A stretch of DNA of 64,000 nt from Sphingomonadales bacterium (lineage in GTDB: Bacteria > Pseudomonadota > Alphaproteobacteria > Sphingomonadales > Sphingomonadaceae), in assembly GCA_009995225.1 (NCBI GenBank), contig JAACPW010000009.1, forward strand, positions 62,001 to 126,000. The letters are read 5' to 3'. A program made the position numbers and the translations under genes. The notes beneath the pieces are model-generated. The model made no database searches, was not told where the DNA came from, and saw only the letters and a list, made by a program, of their open reading frames with translations. Of the stretch, positions 34,553 to 43,543 are shown one piece after another. How positions within the stretch are numbered: position 1 is the stretch's first letter; the number at the start of each line of letters is the position of its first letter.

Positions 34553-34989
34553 GCGCCCGGCTCCCAGCCCGCTGCGGCCAGCGTGAAGCCGGCAAAATCG
34601 AACCCCGGCACCACTACGCAGGATACCAGGCTGTAGCCGTGCTGCGATGCCCCGTGTGGCCGTGCCGCCTGCCATTCATGCGGAGCGACAAGCCCCTGCA
34701 ACTGCTGGCCCGCAGCCATATCGCTGCCCAGCACGACCGAACGCACCGGGCCTTCATCACTGGCCGACAGCCGCAGTTCAAGCGGATCGCCTGCCTGCCA
34801 GATCCACAATTCGGACGCATCGACCCGGTGCCAGTGCGAGGCTTCGCCCCCGCGCAGCAGGAAGATGATCGCCGTGCCGCCAGCGCGCCCGTCAGCGCCC
34901 GGATCGCCGCGCCACGTCTCGCGATACCATCCGCCTTCGGGATGAGCGATCAGGCCCAATTGTTCGATCCGTGCAGCCGCGCTATCCAT
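34549..34989 (-). CDS. Cupin (DUF985/cupin_5) protein
   Basis: 146 residues of the DUF985 cupin family: IAHPEGGWYRETWRG near residue 14, FLLRGGEASHWHRVDASELW and HGYSLVSCVVVPGFDF. The His residues of SHWHR may bind metal. The family includes proteins of unknown role and sugar-epimerase-like folds. First gene of a tightly overlapped three-gene operon; it diverges from the dipeptidase gene across 67 bases. Confidence 0.9.
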   Translation of the reverse strand: MDSAAARIEQLGLIAHPEGGWYRETWRGDPGADGRAGGTAIIFLLRGGEASHWHRVDASELWIWQAGDPLELRLSASDEGPVRSVVLGSDMAAGQQLQGLVAPHEWQAARPHGASQHGYSLVSCVVVPGFDFAGFTLAAAGWEPGA

Positions 34990-35056
34990 GGTCCCGTCCT
35001 TGCCTGTCCCCGCCACTTTTCGGGATGCAGGCGCTCTAGCTTCGGGAGCCTCCTCC

Positions 35057-36352
35057 ATGCAACTTTTCGCGCCTTCGCTTGCCGCCCTTGCCGCCGCGCT
35101 CATGCTGGCGAGCCCGCTTGCCGCGCAGGAAGCGCCCGTTGATGCGGCCACCGCGACCGCCAATGCGGCGCTGGATGCCGCGCCGATTTTCGACGGGCAT
35201 AATGATGTTCCGAACCAGCTGCGCGCGCGGGTCGACAACCAGATCAACAGCTTCGATTTCGAGGATACCACCGATACCGGCGCCGCGCATCCGCAAGGGG
35301 CGGTGATGCAGACCGATCTTGGGCGGCTGAAGGAGGGCAAGGTCGGCGCGCAGTTCTGGTCGGTCTATGTGCCTTCCAACCCGGACGAGCCTGAAGCGGT
35401 GCAGCAGGTGATCGAACAGATCGACGTGACCAAGCGGCTGATCGCGCGCTACCCCGATGCCCTGCGCTTTGCGACCACGGCCGATCAGGTCGAACGCGCG
35501 ATGGCCGATGGGCGGGTCGCCTCGCTGCTCGGCATGGAAGGCGGGCATTCGATGGGATCGAGCCTTGGCGTGCTGCGCCAGCTTCATGCGCTGGGCGCGC
35601 GCTACATGACGCTCACGCACAACAGCAACACCCCTTGGGCTGACGCGGCAACCGATACGCCGGTGCATGGCGGGCTTTCGCCCTTCGGCATGGACGTCGT
35701 GCGCGAGATGAACCGGCTGGGGATGCTGGTCGACCTGTCGCACGTCAGCGAGGCGACGATGATGGACGCGCTGGATGTGGCCCGCGTGCCGGTGATCTTC
35801 AGCCATTCGGGCGCGCGCGCCATCAATGGCCATCCGCGCAACGTGCCGGACACGGTGCTGGCGCGCCTGCCCGACAATGGCGGGATCGTGATGGTCGTGG
35901 CGCTGCCCGGCTTCCTCAACGAAGAGCGCCGCCAATGGTTTGCCGAACGGTCGGGCGAGGAGGCGCGGCTCAAGGCGCTGTGGCAGGGGCAGCCTGACAA
36001 GGTGACGCAAGCCATGGCGGAATGGGACGCTGCCCAGCCGGAACCCGCGACCACGATCAAGCACATGGCCGATCACATCGATCACATCCGCAAGGTGGCG
36101 GGTGTCGAACATATCGGCATTGGCGGGGACTTTGACGGGATGCCTTCCGGCCCGGTCGGGTTCGAGGACGTGCGCGGCTACCCGCTGCTCTTCGCGGAAC
36201 TGGCACGGCGCGGCTATTCGCAGGCGGAACTGGAAATGATCGCCAGCCGCAACGCCCTGCGCGTCATGCGGGCGGCAGAAGCCTATGCGGCCAGCGTGGC
36301 GGATGAAGCGCCGATCGAAACCCTGATCGACACTTCGGCGAAGCCCGAGTGA
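35057..36352 (+). CDS. M19-family membrane dipeptidase, exported
   Basis: 431 residues with a signal peptide (LAAALMLASPLAAQ). Zinc ligands and family motifs: DGHNDVPNQLR near 50, EGGHSMGSS near 165, DLSHVSEATM near 235, FSHSGARAINGHPRNVPD near 255 and GIGGDFDG near 355. It is related to renal dipeptidase and should cleave dipeptides in the periplasm, including D-amino-acid forms. The start at 35057 yields a clean signal peptide and follows GGGAGCCTCC. The stop adjoins the small membrane gene on the other strand. Confidence 0.93.
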   Translation: MQLFAPSLAALAAALMLASPLAAQEAPVDAATATANAALDAAPIFDGHNDVPNQLRARVDNQINSFDFEDTTDTGAAHPQGAVMQTDLGRLKEGKVGAQFWSVYVPSNPDEPEAVQQVIEQIDVTKRLIARYPDALRFATTADQVERAMADGRVASLLGMEGGHSMGSSLGVLRQLHALGARYMTLTHNSNTPWADAATDTPVHGGLSPFGMDVVREMNRLGMLVDLSHVSEATMMDALDVARVPVIFSHSGARAINGHPRNVPDTVLARLPDNGGIVMVVALPGFLNEERRQWFAERSGEEARLKALWQGQPDKVTQAMAEWDAAQPEPATTIKHMADHIDHIRKVAGVEHIGIGGDFDGMPSGPVGFEDVRGYPLLFAELARRGYSQAELEMIASRNALRVMRAAEAYAASVADEAPIETLIDTSAKPE

Positions 36353-36514
36353 TCAGTGGCTGGCGCGGGCGAGAGCGGGGATGATCCAGACCAGGCTCAT
36401 CGCGATGATCGTAAACGCCAGGCTGAAGGCCAGCACATAGCGCAAGCCGGTGTTGCCGACAGCGCCGCGTGCGGCCTCATCGGTGATGCTGATGATTTTG
36501 TCATGGTCGATCAT
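36353..36514 (-). CDS. Small single-span membrane protein (53 aa)
   Basis: MIDHDKIISITDEAARG, then one membrane helix around RYVLAFSLAFTIIAMSLVWI. GGGGAGAG precedes the ATG at 36514. The helix is closely similar to that in the 92-residue gene at 36848-37126 (VL-SL-I-AMS-WI in the same spacing), so the two are paralogues. The function is unknown. A 13-base palindrome lies 24 bases upstream. Confidence 0.72.
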   Translation of the reverse strand: MIDHDKIISITDEAARGAVGNTGLRYVLAFSLAFTIIAMSLVWIIPALARASH

Positions 36515-36537
36515 TGTCGCTCTCCCCAAACGCAATG

Positions 36538-36566
36538 GCCGCTAGGGAAATACTTTCCCTAGCGGC
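36538..36566. promoter_or_regulatory. Perfect 13-base palindrome, possible operator
   Basis: Arms GCCGCTAGGGAAA / TTTCCCTAGCGGC around TAC. It sits between the DUF2945 stop and the start of the 53-residue membrane gene. No T-tract follows on either strand, so an operator or an RNA hairpin is more likely than a simple terminator. Confidence 0.55.
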
Positions 36567-36629
36567 AATCAAATATGGGGACGACAGACCGTTTCCTATC
36601 TGCGCCGAATGGTGAAAATGCGGAGGGGC

Positions 36630-36851
36630 TTACCCCTCGGCCTCGATTTCACTGCCGAGTTTCAGCACCTCGTCACCGTCATCCTGCTTGATGAGGTATG
36701 CCGGGTTGTCGGAGTCGCCCTTGCGGGTGATTTCCGAACCCTTGAGCGTGCGGGTCACTTCGCGTTCAAAGCGTTCCTTGATCTGGCCGGTCGCCTTGCC
36801 CTGTCCCCACGTCCAGCTGACGTGCTGGCCGGTGCGGAAGCTGTTGCTCAC
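36630..36851 (-). CDS. DUF2945 (hypervirulence-associated, HVA1-like) protein
   Basis: 73 residues: FRTGQHVSWTWGQGKATGQI, KERFEREVTRTLKGSEITRKG, NPAYLIKQDDGDEVLKLGSE. A small SH3-like barrel is predicted by the family; the bacterial role is unknown, but such genes are frequent in general-stress regulons. The start overlaps the stop of the 92-residue membrane gene (ATGA), so the pair is co-translated. Confidence 0.88.
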   Translation of the reverse strand: MSNSFRTGQHVSWTWGQGKATGQIKERFEREVTRTLKGSEITRKGDSDNPAYLIKQDDGDEVLKLGSEIEAEG

Positions 36852-37126
36852 TGGTCGTCGCCTGTCGCAGCGTCGCGGTCTGTCACCACACCGTCAATCG
36901 AGCTGCTCTCGGGCGCGGCCTGTTCGCGCTGCGCTTCATCGCGGGCGGTCGCTGTGCCGGCGCCTTCGACATCGTTCTGTGACAACGCGCCGGTGATCCA
37001 GATTATGGACATGGCAACAATTGCCAAGGTGAGGCTGATCCCCAGCACCCAGCGAACCACACCGCTTTTGCTGCCACCACTGGCATCTGTTCCGTCGATA
37101 CGGGTCTGGCGGTCGTGTTCGGGCAT
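36848..37126 (-). CDS. Small single-span membrane protein with acidic tail (92 aa)
   Basis: A charged N-terminus (MPEHDRQTRIDGTDASGG), one helix around RWVLGISLTLAIVAMSIIWI, then a 50-residue disordered tail rich in Glu, Asp, Ala and Ser. The helix matches that of the 53-residue protein at 36353-36514 almost position by position. First gene of a small operon with DUF2945. The function is unknown; the tail should face the periplasm if the N-terminus is inside. Confidence 0.75.
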   Translation of the reverse strand: MPEHDRQTRIDGTDASGGSKSGVVRWVLGISLTLAIVAMSIIWITGALSQNDVEGAGTATARDEAQREQAAPESSSIDGVVTDRDAATGDDQ

Positions 37127-37198
37127 TAAAAACTCCTGCTAGTCTTCAACCGGGCTTAACCCCGGCCGGGTTGGCCTTGTTCCATCGCGATTGCGCAA

Positions 37199-38035
37199 TC
37201 AGTCGCGCAAAAGCTCGTTGATTGCGGTCTTGGAACGGGTCTGCGCGTCCACGGTCTTGACGATCACCGCGCAATAGAGGCTCGGGCCGGGCGATCCATC
37301 TGGCAGGGGCTTGCCGGGCATCGAACCGGGCACAACCACGGCATAAGGCGGCACCGCGCCCATGTGAATTTCGCCCGTGGCGCGGTCGATGATCTTGGTC
37401 GATGCGCCGAGATACACGCCCATCGACAGCACCGCGCCTTCGCCCACGCGCACGCCTTCGGCCACTTCGGACCGGGCGCCGATGAAGGCGCCGTCACCGA
37501 TGATGACAGGTTCGGCCTGCAACGGTTCCAGCACGCCGCCGATCCCCGCGCCGCCCGAAATGTGCACATTGGCACCGATCTGCGCGCAAGAACCGACCGT
37601 GGCCCAGGTGTCGATCATGGTGTTTTCGCCGACATAAGCGCCGATATTGACGAAACTGGGCATCAGCACCACGCCCTTGGAGATATAGGAGCCGCGCCGC
37701 ACCACCGCGCCGGGCACCACGCGGAAGCCCGCCTCGCTGAAGCGGTCAGCGCCCCAGCCGGCAAACTTCAACGATACCTTGTCGAACGCCGCTTCCCCCG
37801 CCGCGCCGCCTTCCATCACGCGATTGTCGCTGAGACGGAAGCTGAGGAGCACGGCTTTCTTCAGCCATTGATTAACCTGCCAACCACCGTCGCCATCGGG
37901 CTGGGCGACCCGCGCTTCGCCGCTGTCCAGCAGCGCCAGCGCATCGGACACGGAATGGCGCACTTCGTGACCCTGCGTAATTTCGGCACGGTTTTCCCAC
38001 GCCTCGTCAATGGCGGCGATCAGCTTGTCACTCAT
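37199..38035 (-). CDS. dapD: 2,3,4,5-tetrahydropyridine-2,6-dicarboxylate N-succinyltransferase
   Basis: 278 residues. The C-terminal left-handed beta-helix is clear from hexapeptide runs: [77 protein letters not shown]. The enzyme uses succinyl-CoA in lysine/diaminopimelate synthesis. Length is typical (about 274). It is monocistronic here; dapE is not in the window. Confidence 0.97.
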   Translation of the reverse strand: MSDKLIAAIDEAWENRAEITQGHEVRHSVSDALALLDSGEARVAQPDGDGGWQVNQWLKKAVLLSFRLSDNRVMEGGAAGEAAFDKVSLKFAGWGADRFSEAGFRVVPGAVVRRGSYISKGVVLMPSFVNIGAYVGENTMIDTWATVGSCAQIGANVHISGGAGIGGVLEPLQAEPVIIGDGAFIGARSEVAEGVRVGEGAVLSMGVYLGASTKIIDRATGEIHMGAVPPYAVVVPGSMPGKPLPDGSPGPSLYCAVIVKTVDAQTRSKTAINELLRD

Positions 38036-38151
38036 GGCGGTCTCCGGCGATCAGATTGCGGCACCGCGCCTAGCTTGGCTTGCGCGCAGCGGCAAGCATG
38101 GGCTGCACGCAAAAGCGGCACGCATACGTAAATCTGGCGTAAGTCCGGCGG

Positions 38152-38174
38152 GCCTGCCTGAAAATCAGGCAGGC
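38152..38174. terminator. Hairpin overlapping the kinase stop codon
   Basis: Perfect 10-base arms GCCTGCCTGA / TCAGGCAGGC with a 3-base AAA loop. The arm includes the stop codon of the minus-strand kinase gene. There is no T-run, so termination is possible but unproven. Confidence 0.45.
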
Positions 38175-39247
38175 ATCCCGGCGGCAAGGGCGAACTGATA
38201 CGCACGCTCGGCCAGGGGGCGCACCCGCTCGCTCATCGACTGCGCATGGGCGCTGGAGGCCGTGCCGTCGATCACGCGCTTCTTGATGCCCTGCATGATC
38301 CCGGCGAGCCGGAACAGGTTATAGGCGAAATACCAGTCCATCGGCGGCACCGGATAGCCGGTGCGTGCAACATAGCGTTCCACCGCTTCATCGACCGAGG
38401 GGATGCCCAGCATATCCAGATCAAGGCCCATGAGCCCGGCGCGCCCATCGGCAGGCTGATACCAGTTGAGCATCAGGTAGCTGAAATCCGCAATCGGATC
38501 GCCCAGCGTCGACAGCTCCCAATCGAGCACTGCGATGATGCGGGGCTGCGTCTTGTCGAAGATCACATTGTCGAGCCGGTAATCGCCGTGCACCACCGAC
38601 GAGCCGTGCTGCGGCGGAATGGTCTGAGGCAGCCATTCGATCAGCCGCTCCATCTCGGGCATCAGCTCGGTTTCGGACAGCTTGTACTGCTTGGACCAGC
38701 GGGCAATCTGGCGCGCGCAGTAATCGGTGGGCTTGCCGTAATCACCCATGCCGATATCGTCCGGCTGGTTGAGGTGCAGATCGGCCATCGTGTCGATCAG
38801 CGCATGATAATGTTCGCGGCGCTCGTCCGGCTCCATGCCGGGCAGGGCGCCGTTCCACAAGGATCGGCCATCGGCCATGCTCATCACGAAGAACTTCGAT
38901 CCGATCACATCTGCGTCTTCGCACAGGCCATAGGTGCGCGGCACGGGGAAGCCGGTGGGATAGAGTCCGGTCATCGCCGCATATTCGCGGTCGACCGCAT
39001 GGGCCGATGGCAGCAGTTTGCCGAAAGGCTGACGCCTGAGAACATAGGACGCGTTCGGCGTGTCGATCCGGTAGGTGGGGTTCGATTGGCCGCCCTTGAA
39101 CTTGGTATAGCTGATCGGGCCCTCGAACCCTTCGACATGGGCTTCGAACCACGCGGTCAGCGTGGCCAGATCGAGCTGGTCCTTCTCGGTCACTGCGACC
39201 GTGCCGACCATTTCCTTGTCGTAATCGATGTTGCTGGTGTCGGGCAT
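38165..39247 (-). CDS. APH-like phosphotransferase of the ACAD10/11 kinase type
   Basis: 360 residues with the aminoglycoside-phosphotransferase fold. KFKGGQSNPTYRI and YVLRRQPFGKLLPSAHAVDR match the kinase half of ACAD10/11; catalytic HGDYRLDNVIF and metal-binding VLDWELSTLGDP are intact. Homologues such as LvaA phosphorylate 4-hydroxyacyl-CoA so that the partner dehydrogenase can remove the group. Its start overlaps the alcohol dehydrogenase stop by one base. It lies in the same operon as an ACAD10/11-like dehydrogenase. Confidence 0.88.
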   Translation of the reverse strand: MPDTSNIDYDKEMVGTVAVTEKDQLDLATLTAWFEAHVEGFEGPISYTKFKGGQSNPTYRIDTPNASYVLRRQPFGKLLPSAHAVDREYAAMTGLYPTGFPVPRTYGLCEDADVIGSKFFVMSMADGRSLWNGALPGMEPDERREHYHALIDTMADLHLNQPDDIGMGDYGKPTDYCARQIARWSKQYKLSETELMPEMERLIEWLPQTIPPQHGSSVVHGDYRLDNVIFDKTQPRIIAVLDWELSTLGDPIADFSYLMLNWYQPADGRAGLMGLDLDMLGIPSVDEAVERYVARTGYPVPPMDWYFAYNLFRLAGIMQGIKKRVIDGTASSAHAQSMSERVRPLAERAYQFALAAGMPA

Positions 39248-40335
39248 CAGTCGAACACCACCACGGTGCGCGCCGAAGTGCCCTTGCGCATCGTCTCGAA
39301 GCCTTCGTTCACCTGATCGAGCGAAATCCGCTCGGCAATGATGGTGTCGAGATCGAGCAGGCCCCTGAGGTAGAAATCGACGAGACGCGGCAGATCGACC
39401 GGGAAGTGGTTCATTCCCATGATCGCACCCATCAGTTTCTTGCCGCCGAGCAGGTCCATTGCGCCAAGTCCCACCTTGCAGTCGAGCGGCATCATGCCGA
39501 GGATCACGGCAGTGCCCCCGCGCTTGAGGCTGGCGACCGCCAGATCGGCGGAAGCCTGGCGGCCCACCGCTTCGATCCCCCAGTCGACCCCGCCGCCGCT
39601 GATTGCGATGATCTGCTTGGCGGCGTCATCGGCCAGCGCATCGACGGTGTGGGTTGCGCCCAACATCTTGGCCAGGTCGCGCTTTTCTGGGAGCGGATCG
39701 GCGGCGATGATCTTGCCTGCGCCGGCGATTTTTGCGGCGTTGATCGCGGCAAGGCCAACGCCGCCGCAGCCGACCACCAGCACGGTTTCGCCCGGTGTCA
39801 CCTTGCAGGCGTTGAAGATCGTGCCCGCACCGGTTGTCACCGCGCAGCCGAGCAGGGCGGCGCGGTCGAACGGCATGTCCTTGTCGATCGCGACGCAGGC
39901 GTGTTCGTGGATCAGCATCTGTTCGGACAGCGCCGAGAGGTTCAACATCTGCGCAACCGGCGCGCCATCGGTGAAGGTGATCCGCGGCGCGTCGCCCTTG
40001 GTACGGCGGGTATCGGCACCAAGGCACAATGCCATGCGGCCCGTGACACAGAATTCGCAGTGGCCGCAGAAGGCCGAAAGGCAGGACACGACATGATCGC
40101 CGGGCTTCACCGTGCGCACCTCGCTGCCCACGGCGCGGACGATCCCCGCCGCCTCATGGCCGGGAATCGCAGGGAGCGCGTGGGGGTAATGTCCATCGAT
40201 GAAGTGCAGATCGGAATGGCACAGGCCGCAGGCTTTGGTGTCGATCAGCACCTCATGCGGGCCGGGATCGGCATAGGTCACGTCGGCGATTTTGAGCCCT
40301 TTGCCGGGGTTCTCAAGAATGGCGGCCTTGGCCAT
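39247..40335 (-). CDS. Zinc-dependent NAD(P) alcohol dehydrogenase
   Basis: 362 residues of the class III/alcohol dehydrogenase family. Catalytic zinc ligands CGLCHSDLH and GHEAAG; structural zinc cysteines CGHCEFC...C; NAD site VLVVGCGGVGLAA. The ending MRKGTSARTVVVFD is typical. It may oxidise a hydroxyacyl chain or alcohol feeding the neighbouring dehydrogenase. It lies between the acyl-CoA dehydrogenase and the kinase and overlaps the latter by one base. The substrate is not known. Confidence 0.9.
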   Translation of the reverse strand: MAKAAILENPGKGLKIADVTYADPGPHEVLIDTKACGLCHSDLHFIDGHYPHALPAIPGHEAAGIVRAVGSEVRTVKPGDHVVSCLSAFCGHCEFCVTGRMALCLGADTRRTKGDAPRITFTDGAPVAQMLNLSALSEQMLIHEHACVAIDKDMPFDRAALLGCAVTTGAGTIFNACKVTPGETVLVVGCGGVGLAAINAAKIAGAGKIIAADPLPEKRDLAKMLGATHTVDALADDAAKQIIAISGGGVDWGIEAVGRQASADLAVASLKRGGTAVILGMMPLDCKVGLGAMDLLGGKKLMGAIMGMNHFPVDLPRLVDFYLRGLLDLDTIIAERISLDQVNEGFETMRKGTSARTVVVFD

Positions 40336-40461
40336 GGGGGGTCCTCTTCCCGAATGTTGGATTGCCCCTGCGCGGTTCCTACAAATTGACCGCTTGCAGG
40401 GATTGGAGGCGGCTTTTGTTCAAACCCGCCTCCAAGCTGTGTTTCATTAACGAAAGTCGCC

Positions 40462-41799
40462 TCAGCGCGTGGCGCCCATGTCACCCGAGCTGAAGCTCTG
40501 GGTGTCATTGGCAGCACGGCCATGATCGCCCCGCAACGCGTTGGCTGTGGGGCCGGGGCGCGGTGCGTGCTTGGAAAACTCGATATGGGCGATCGAGCGC
40601 GCATGCACTTCGTCCGGGCCATCAGCCAGTCGCAAGGTGCGCTGGTTGGCGTAGCTCTTGGCCAGCCCGAAATCGTCCGACACACCGCCGCCGCCATGCG
40701 CCTGGATCGCATCGTCGATAATCCGCAGCGCCATGTTGGGGGCCTGCACCTTGATCATGGCGATTTCCTGCTTGGCCGCCTTGTTGCCGACCTTGTCCAT
40801 CATGTCGGCCGCCTTGAGGCAGAGCAGACGGGTCATGTCGATATCGATGCGGGCACGGGCGACACGCTCTTCCCAGACCGAGTGCTTGTAAACCGGCTTG
40901 CCGAAGGCTTCACGCTCCTGCAGGCGGCGGCACATCTTCTCCAGCGCCTCTTCCGCCGCACCGATGGTGCGCATGCAGTGGTGGATGCGGCCCGGCCCGA
41001 GGCGGCCCTGCGCGATCTCGAACCCGCGCCCTTCGCCCAGCAGAATGTTGTCAGCGGGAACACGGACGTTGACCATCTCGACTTCCATGTGGCCGTGGGG
41101 CGCATCGTCGTAACCGAACACGGGCAGGTGACGCAGGATGTTCACGCCGGGCGTGTCGATCGGCATCAGAATCTGCGACTGCTGCGAATGGCGCTGCGCA
41201 TCCGGATTGGTCTTGCCCATCAGGATCGCGATCTTGCAGCGCGGATCGCCGAGGCCCGAAGACCACCACTTGCGGCCGTTGATCACATAGTGATCGCCGT
41301 CGCGCTCGATCCGGGTTTCGATGTTGGTCGCGTCGGACGAGGCCGTGTTCGGCTCCGTCATCAGGAAAGCCGAACGCACTTCGCCGTTCATCAGCGGACG
41401 CAGCCAGGCTTCCTTCTGGGCAGCCGTGCCATAGCGGTGGAACACCTCCATGTTGCCGGTGTCGGGCGCGGAGCAGTTGAACACTTCCGATGCCCAGCCA
41501 ATGCGGCCCATTTCTTCGGCGCACATGGCGTATTCGAGGTTGGTGAGGCCGGGGCCTTCGAACTCGAACGTGTCATCGACATGGTGGTGGCTGTCGTTGC
41601 GCGGCGGCATGAACAGGTTCCAGATGCCGGCTTCCTTGGCCTTGGCCTTGGTTTCCTCGACGATGGGAAGCACCTTCCAGCGCTCACCTTCGTGATCCTG
41701 CTGGTCATAGACCTTCATGTTGGGCCGTACATGCGCCTCGATGAAATCGCGCACGCGATTGCGCCAGTAAAGCTGGCGTTCGGTGGGTTCGAAATCCAT
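40462..41799 (-). CDS. ACAD10/11-type acyl-CoA dehydrogenase
   Basis: 445 residues. [74 protein letters not shown] and LADGPDEVH match the dehydrogenase half of ACAD10/11 rather than ordinary short-chain enzymes. The start at 41799 (MDFEPTERQ) follows GGAAC and avoids a Cys-rich extension. With the kinase downstream it could carry out the phosphorylation/elimination route for 4-hydroxy fatty acids. The C-terminal 30 residues are low complexity. Confidence 0.9.
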   Translation of the reverse strand: MDFEPTERQLYWRNRVRDFIEAHVRPNMKVYDQQDHEGERWKVLPIVEETKAKAKEAGIWNLFMPPRNDSHHHVDDTFEFEGPGLTNLEYAMCAEEMGRIGWASEVFNCSAPDTGNMEVFHRYGTAAQKEAWLRPLMNGEVRSAFLMTEPNTASSDATNIETRIERDGDHYVINGRKWWSSGLGDPRCKIAILMGKTNPDAQRHSQQSQILMPIDTPGVNILRHLPVFGYDDAPHGHMEVEMVNVRVPADNILLGEGRGFEIAQGRLGPGRIHHCMRTIGAAEEALEKMCRRLQEREAFGKPVYKHSVWEERVARARIDIDMTRLLCLKAADMMDKVGNKAAKQEIAMIKVQAPNMALRIIDDAIQAHGGGGVSDDFGLAKSYANQRTLRLADGPDEVHARSIAHIEFSKHAPRPGPTANALRGDHGRAANDTQSFSSGDMGATR

Positions 41800-41890
41800 G
41801 GGGAAGTTCCTCTCTCGTCCTTTATTGCAACCGACTCTCTGGCAGACCGTGGCAGAGCATTGCGCCTGCGCCAAGCTCTCATTTGGGGGG

Positions 41891-43315
41891 CTAGGGCACC
41901 GTGGTGGCCGTTCGTTCGGCCTGCAAACGCGATGCGATGCGCGCTTCGTGATCGGCGCGGGTGATGGGGAAACGGGCGAGCCAAAAGGCGGCCGTTAACG
42001 CCAGCACTGCCGAAACGACAAGATAGGCGAGCGCCAGGTTCGTCACCACGTCAGGGGCAACTGCAGCCTGCGCGGTGCCCGGCTCCAGCCCGATGGCTTC
42101 GACAATCAGGCTGGTCAGCAAGATGCCGCCGCCAGTGGCCGATTTCTGCACCAGCCAGTTGCCGGCATAGAACGTCCCTTCAGCGCGTTTGCCGGTGCGT
42201 TCCTCATAAGCCTCGACGATCTCGGCAACCATCGACGTGGCCGAGATGATCGCCACCACACCCGCAGTGTTGGCCGCAACCATGAAGCCGATGAACAATA
42301 CGGTCGAAAGCGTCGAGCCGGTCTGCGGCCAAAGCCCGGCCAAAAACAGCATATAAGGCGTGCCCGCTATGCCCAGTGTTGCCAACGATCCGCCCGCGCC
42401 GCTGGCCGGCTTGCCGAAGCGGCGGTGCAGCGGACCGACAATCAGGAACATCGCTACAACTGAAAGGCCCAGCGCCAACGGATACAACTTGAAGGCCATC
42501 TCGCTGAATTGCCAGACATAGCGGATGACATAGAGCGTGATCGATAGCGTCACGCCCTGACTGATATAGGCGGCGAGCGCCCCGGCGGCAAAGACCACGA
42601 ACGCGCGCTCGCGAAAGGCATCGGCGATGTCGGCAAAGGCCAATCGGAGCGAAAATGGCGGCGGCGCATGATCGGGCAGGCGCGCAACATAACGATGCTG
42701 TCCCAGCGCGGAACCCATCACGGACACCAGCATGATCACCGCCCCGACCATGCCGAACACCGCATAACCATCAGGCTGTAATTGCGCTTCCGGGGTCGGC
42801 AGGAAGACCGTGAAGGCCAGCACGGACATCGTCAGTCCCCCAACCCAGCCCGATAAGAAACGATAGCGGAACAAGGTGGTGCGTTCGACATAATCACTGG
42901 TGATTTCGGGCACCAGGCTGATCGAAGGCACCTCGCAGGCGGATAAAAGCAGACGCACACCCACTGCCAGCGCGACGATCTCCCAGAAGGTCGGCACGCC
43001 GGTGAAGGGCGGGGACCACAGCAACGCCCAGGCCATCGCCAGCGGGATCGGGGCGATATAGAGCCACGGCAGACGCCGTCCCCAGCGGGTGTAGGTGCGG
43101 TCACACAAGTGGCCAATCAGCGGATCGGCGATGGCGTCAATCACCAGCGCAGTGGCCAGCGCCGCGCCGACGATCCCTGCATCCACCCCCAGTACGAGAT
43201 TGTAGAACGGCAGCAGGAAGAACGAAAATCCGCCGTCTTTCACCCCGAAGGCCACGGCGCCAAAGCCGTGCATCAACTTGAGCCTGCTTGGAAGCGGCCC
43301 GGAAATCATGCTCAT
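41891..43315 (-). CDS. GPH-family (MFS_2) cation symporter
   Basis: 474 residues, about 12 membrane segments. The family signature [30 protein letters not shown] can be read in two pieces near residues 55-83, as in glycoside-pentoside-hexuronide symporters. A long frame continues to 43891, but its first 190 codons are antisense to the next gene. Start 43315 (MSMISG) or 43309. Although the family imports sugars, sphingomonad members often sit with lipid or aromatic catabolic genes, as here. Confidence 0.88.
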   Translation of the reverse strand: MSMISGPLPSRLKLMHGFGAVAFGVKDGGFSFFLLPFYNLVLGVDAGIVGAALATALVIDAIADPLIGHLCDRTYTRWGRRLPWLYIAPIPLAMAWALLWSPPFTGVPTFWEIVALAVGVRLLLSACEVPSISLVPEITSDYVERTTLFRYRFLSGWVGGLTMSVLAFTVFLPTPEAQLQPDGYAVFGMVGAVIMLVSVMGSALGQHRYVARLPDHAPPPFSLRLAFADIADAFRERAFVVFAAGALAAYISQGVTLSITLYVIRYVWQFSEMAFKLYPLALGLSVVAMFLIVGPLHRRFGKPASGAGGSLATLGIAGTPYMLFLAGLWPQTGSTLSTVLFIGFMVAANTAGVVAIISATSMVAEIVEAYEERTGKRAEGTFYAGNWLVQKSATGGGILLTSLIVEAIGLEPGTAQAAVAPDVVTNLALAYLVVSAVLALTAAFWLARFPITRADHEARIASRLQAERTATTVP

Positions 43316-43438
43316 TCGCGCCAGACCCTTATTTTCGGGCCTTTGCCGCGTGGCGATCTGCCGAATTCGGCCAAGTGTTCTCTCCTGCTCGGGTTGCAAA
43401 CTTAGACCGATTGCGTGCGTCGTCAATCGTGCTTGGCC

Positions 43439-43511
43439 TGACGTTACGGCACCCAAGATTGGACGAACAGCCCTTGCAGGCAACGCGCAAATGCCACTAA
43501 CGTAAGCGTCA
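43439..43511. promoter_or_regulatory. Possible divergent operator pair
   Basis: TGACGTTACG (43439-43448) and CGTAAGCGTCA (43501-43511) are inverted near-copies, one base apart in length, spaced by 52 bases in the divergent gap between the transporter and acyl-CoA dehydrogenase genes. A TetR- or FadR-like regulator could bind; none is encoded nearby. Confidence 0.3.
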
Positions 43512-43543
43512 AGTGGGAGCTTGAACGAGAGGAGACTCGGCCA

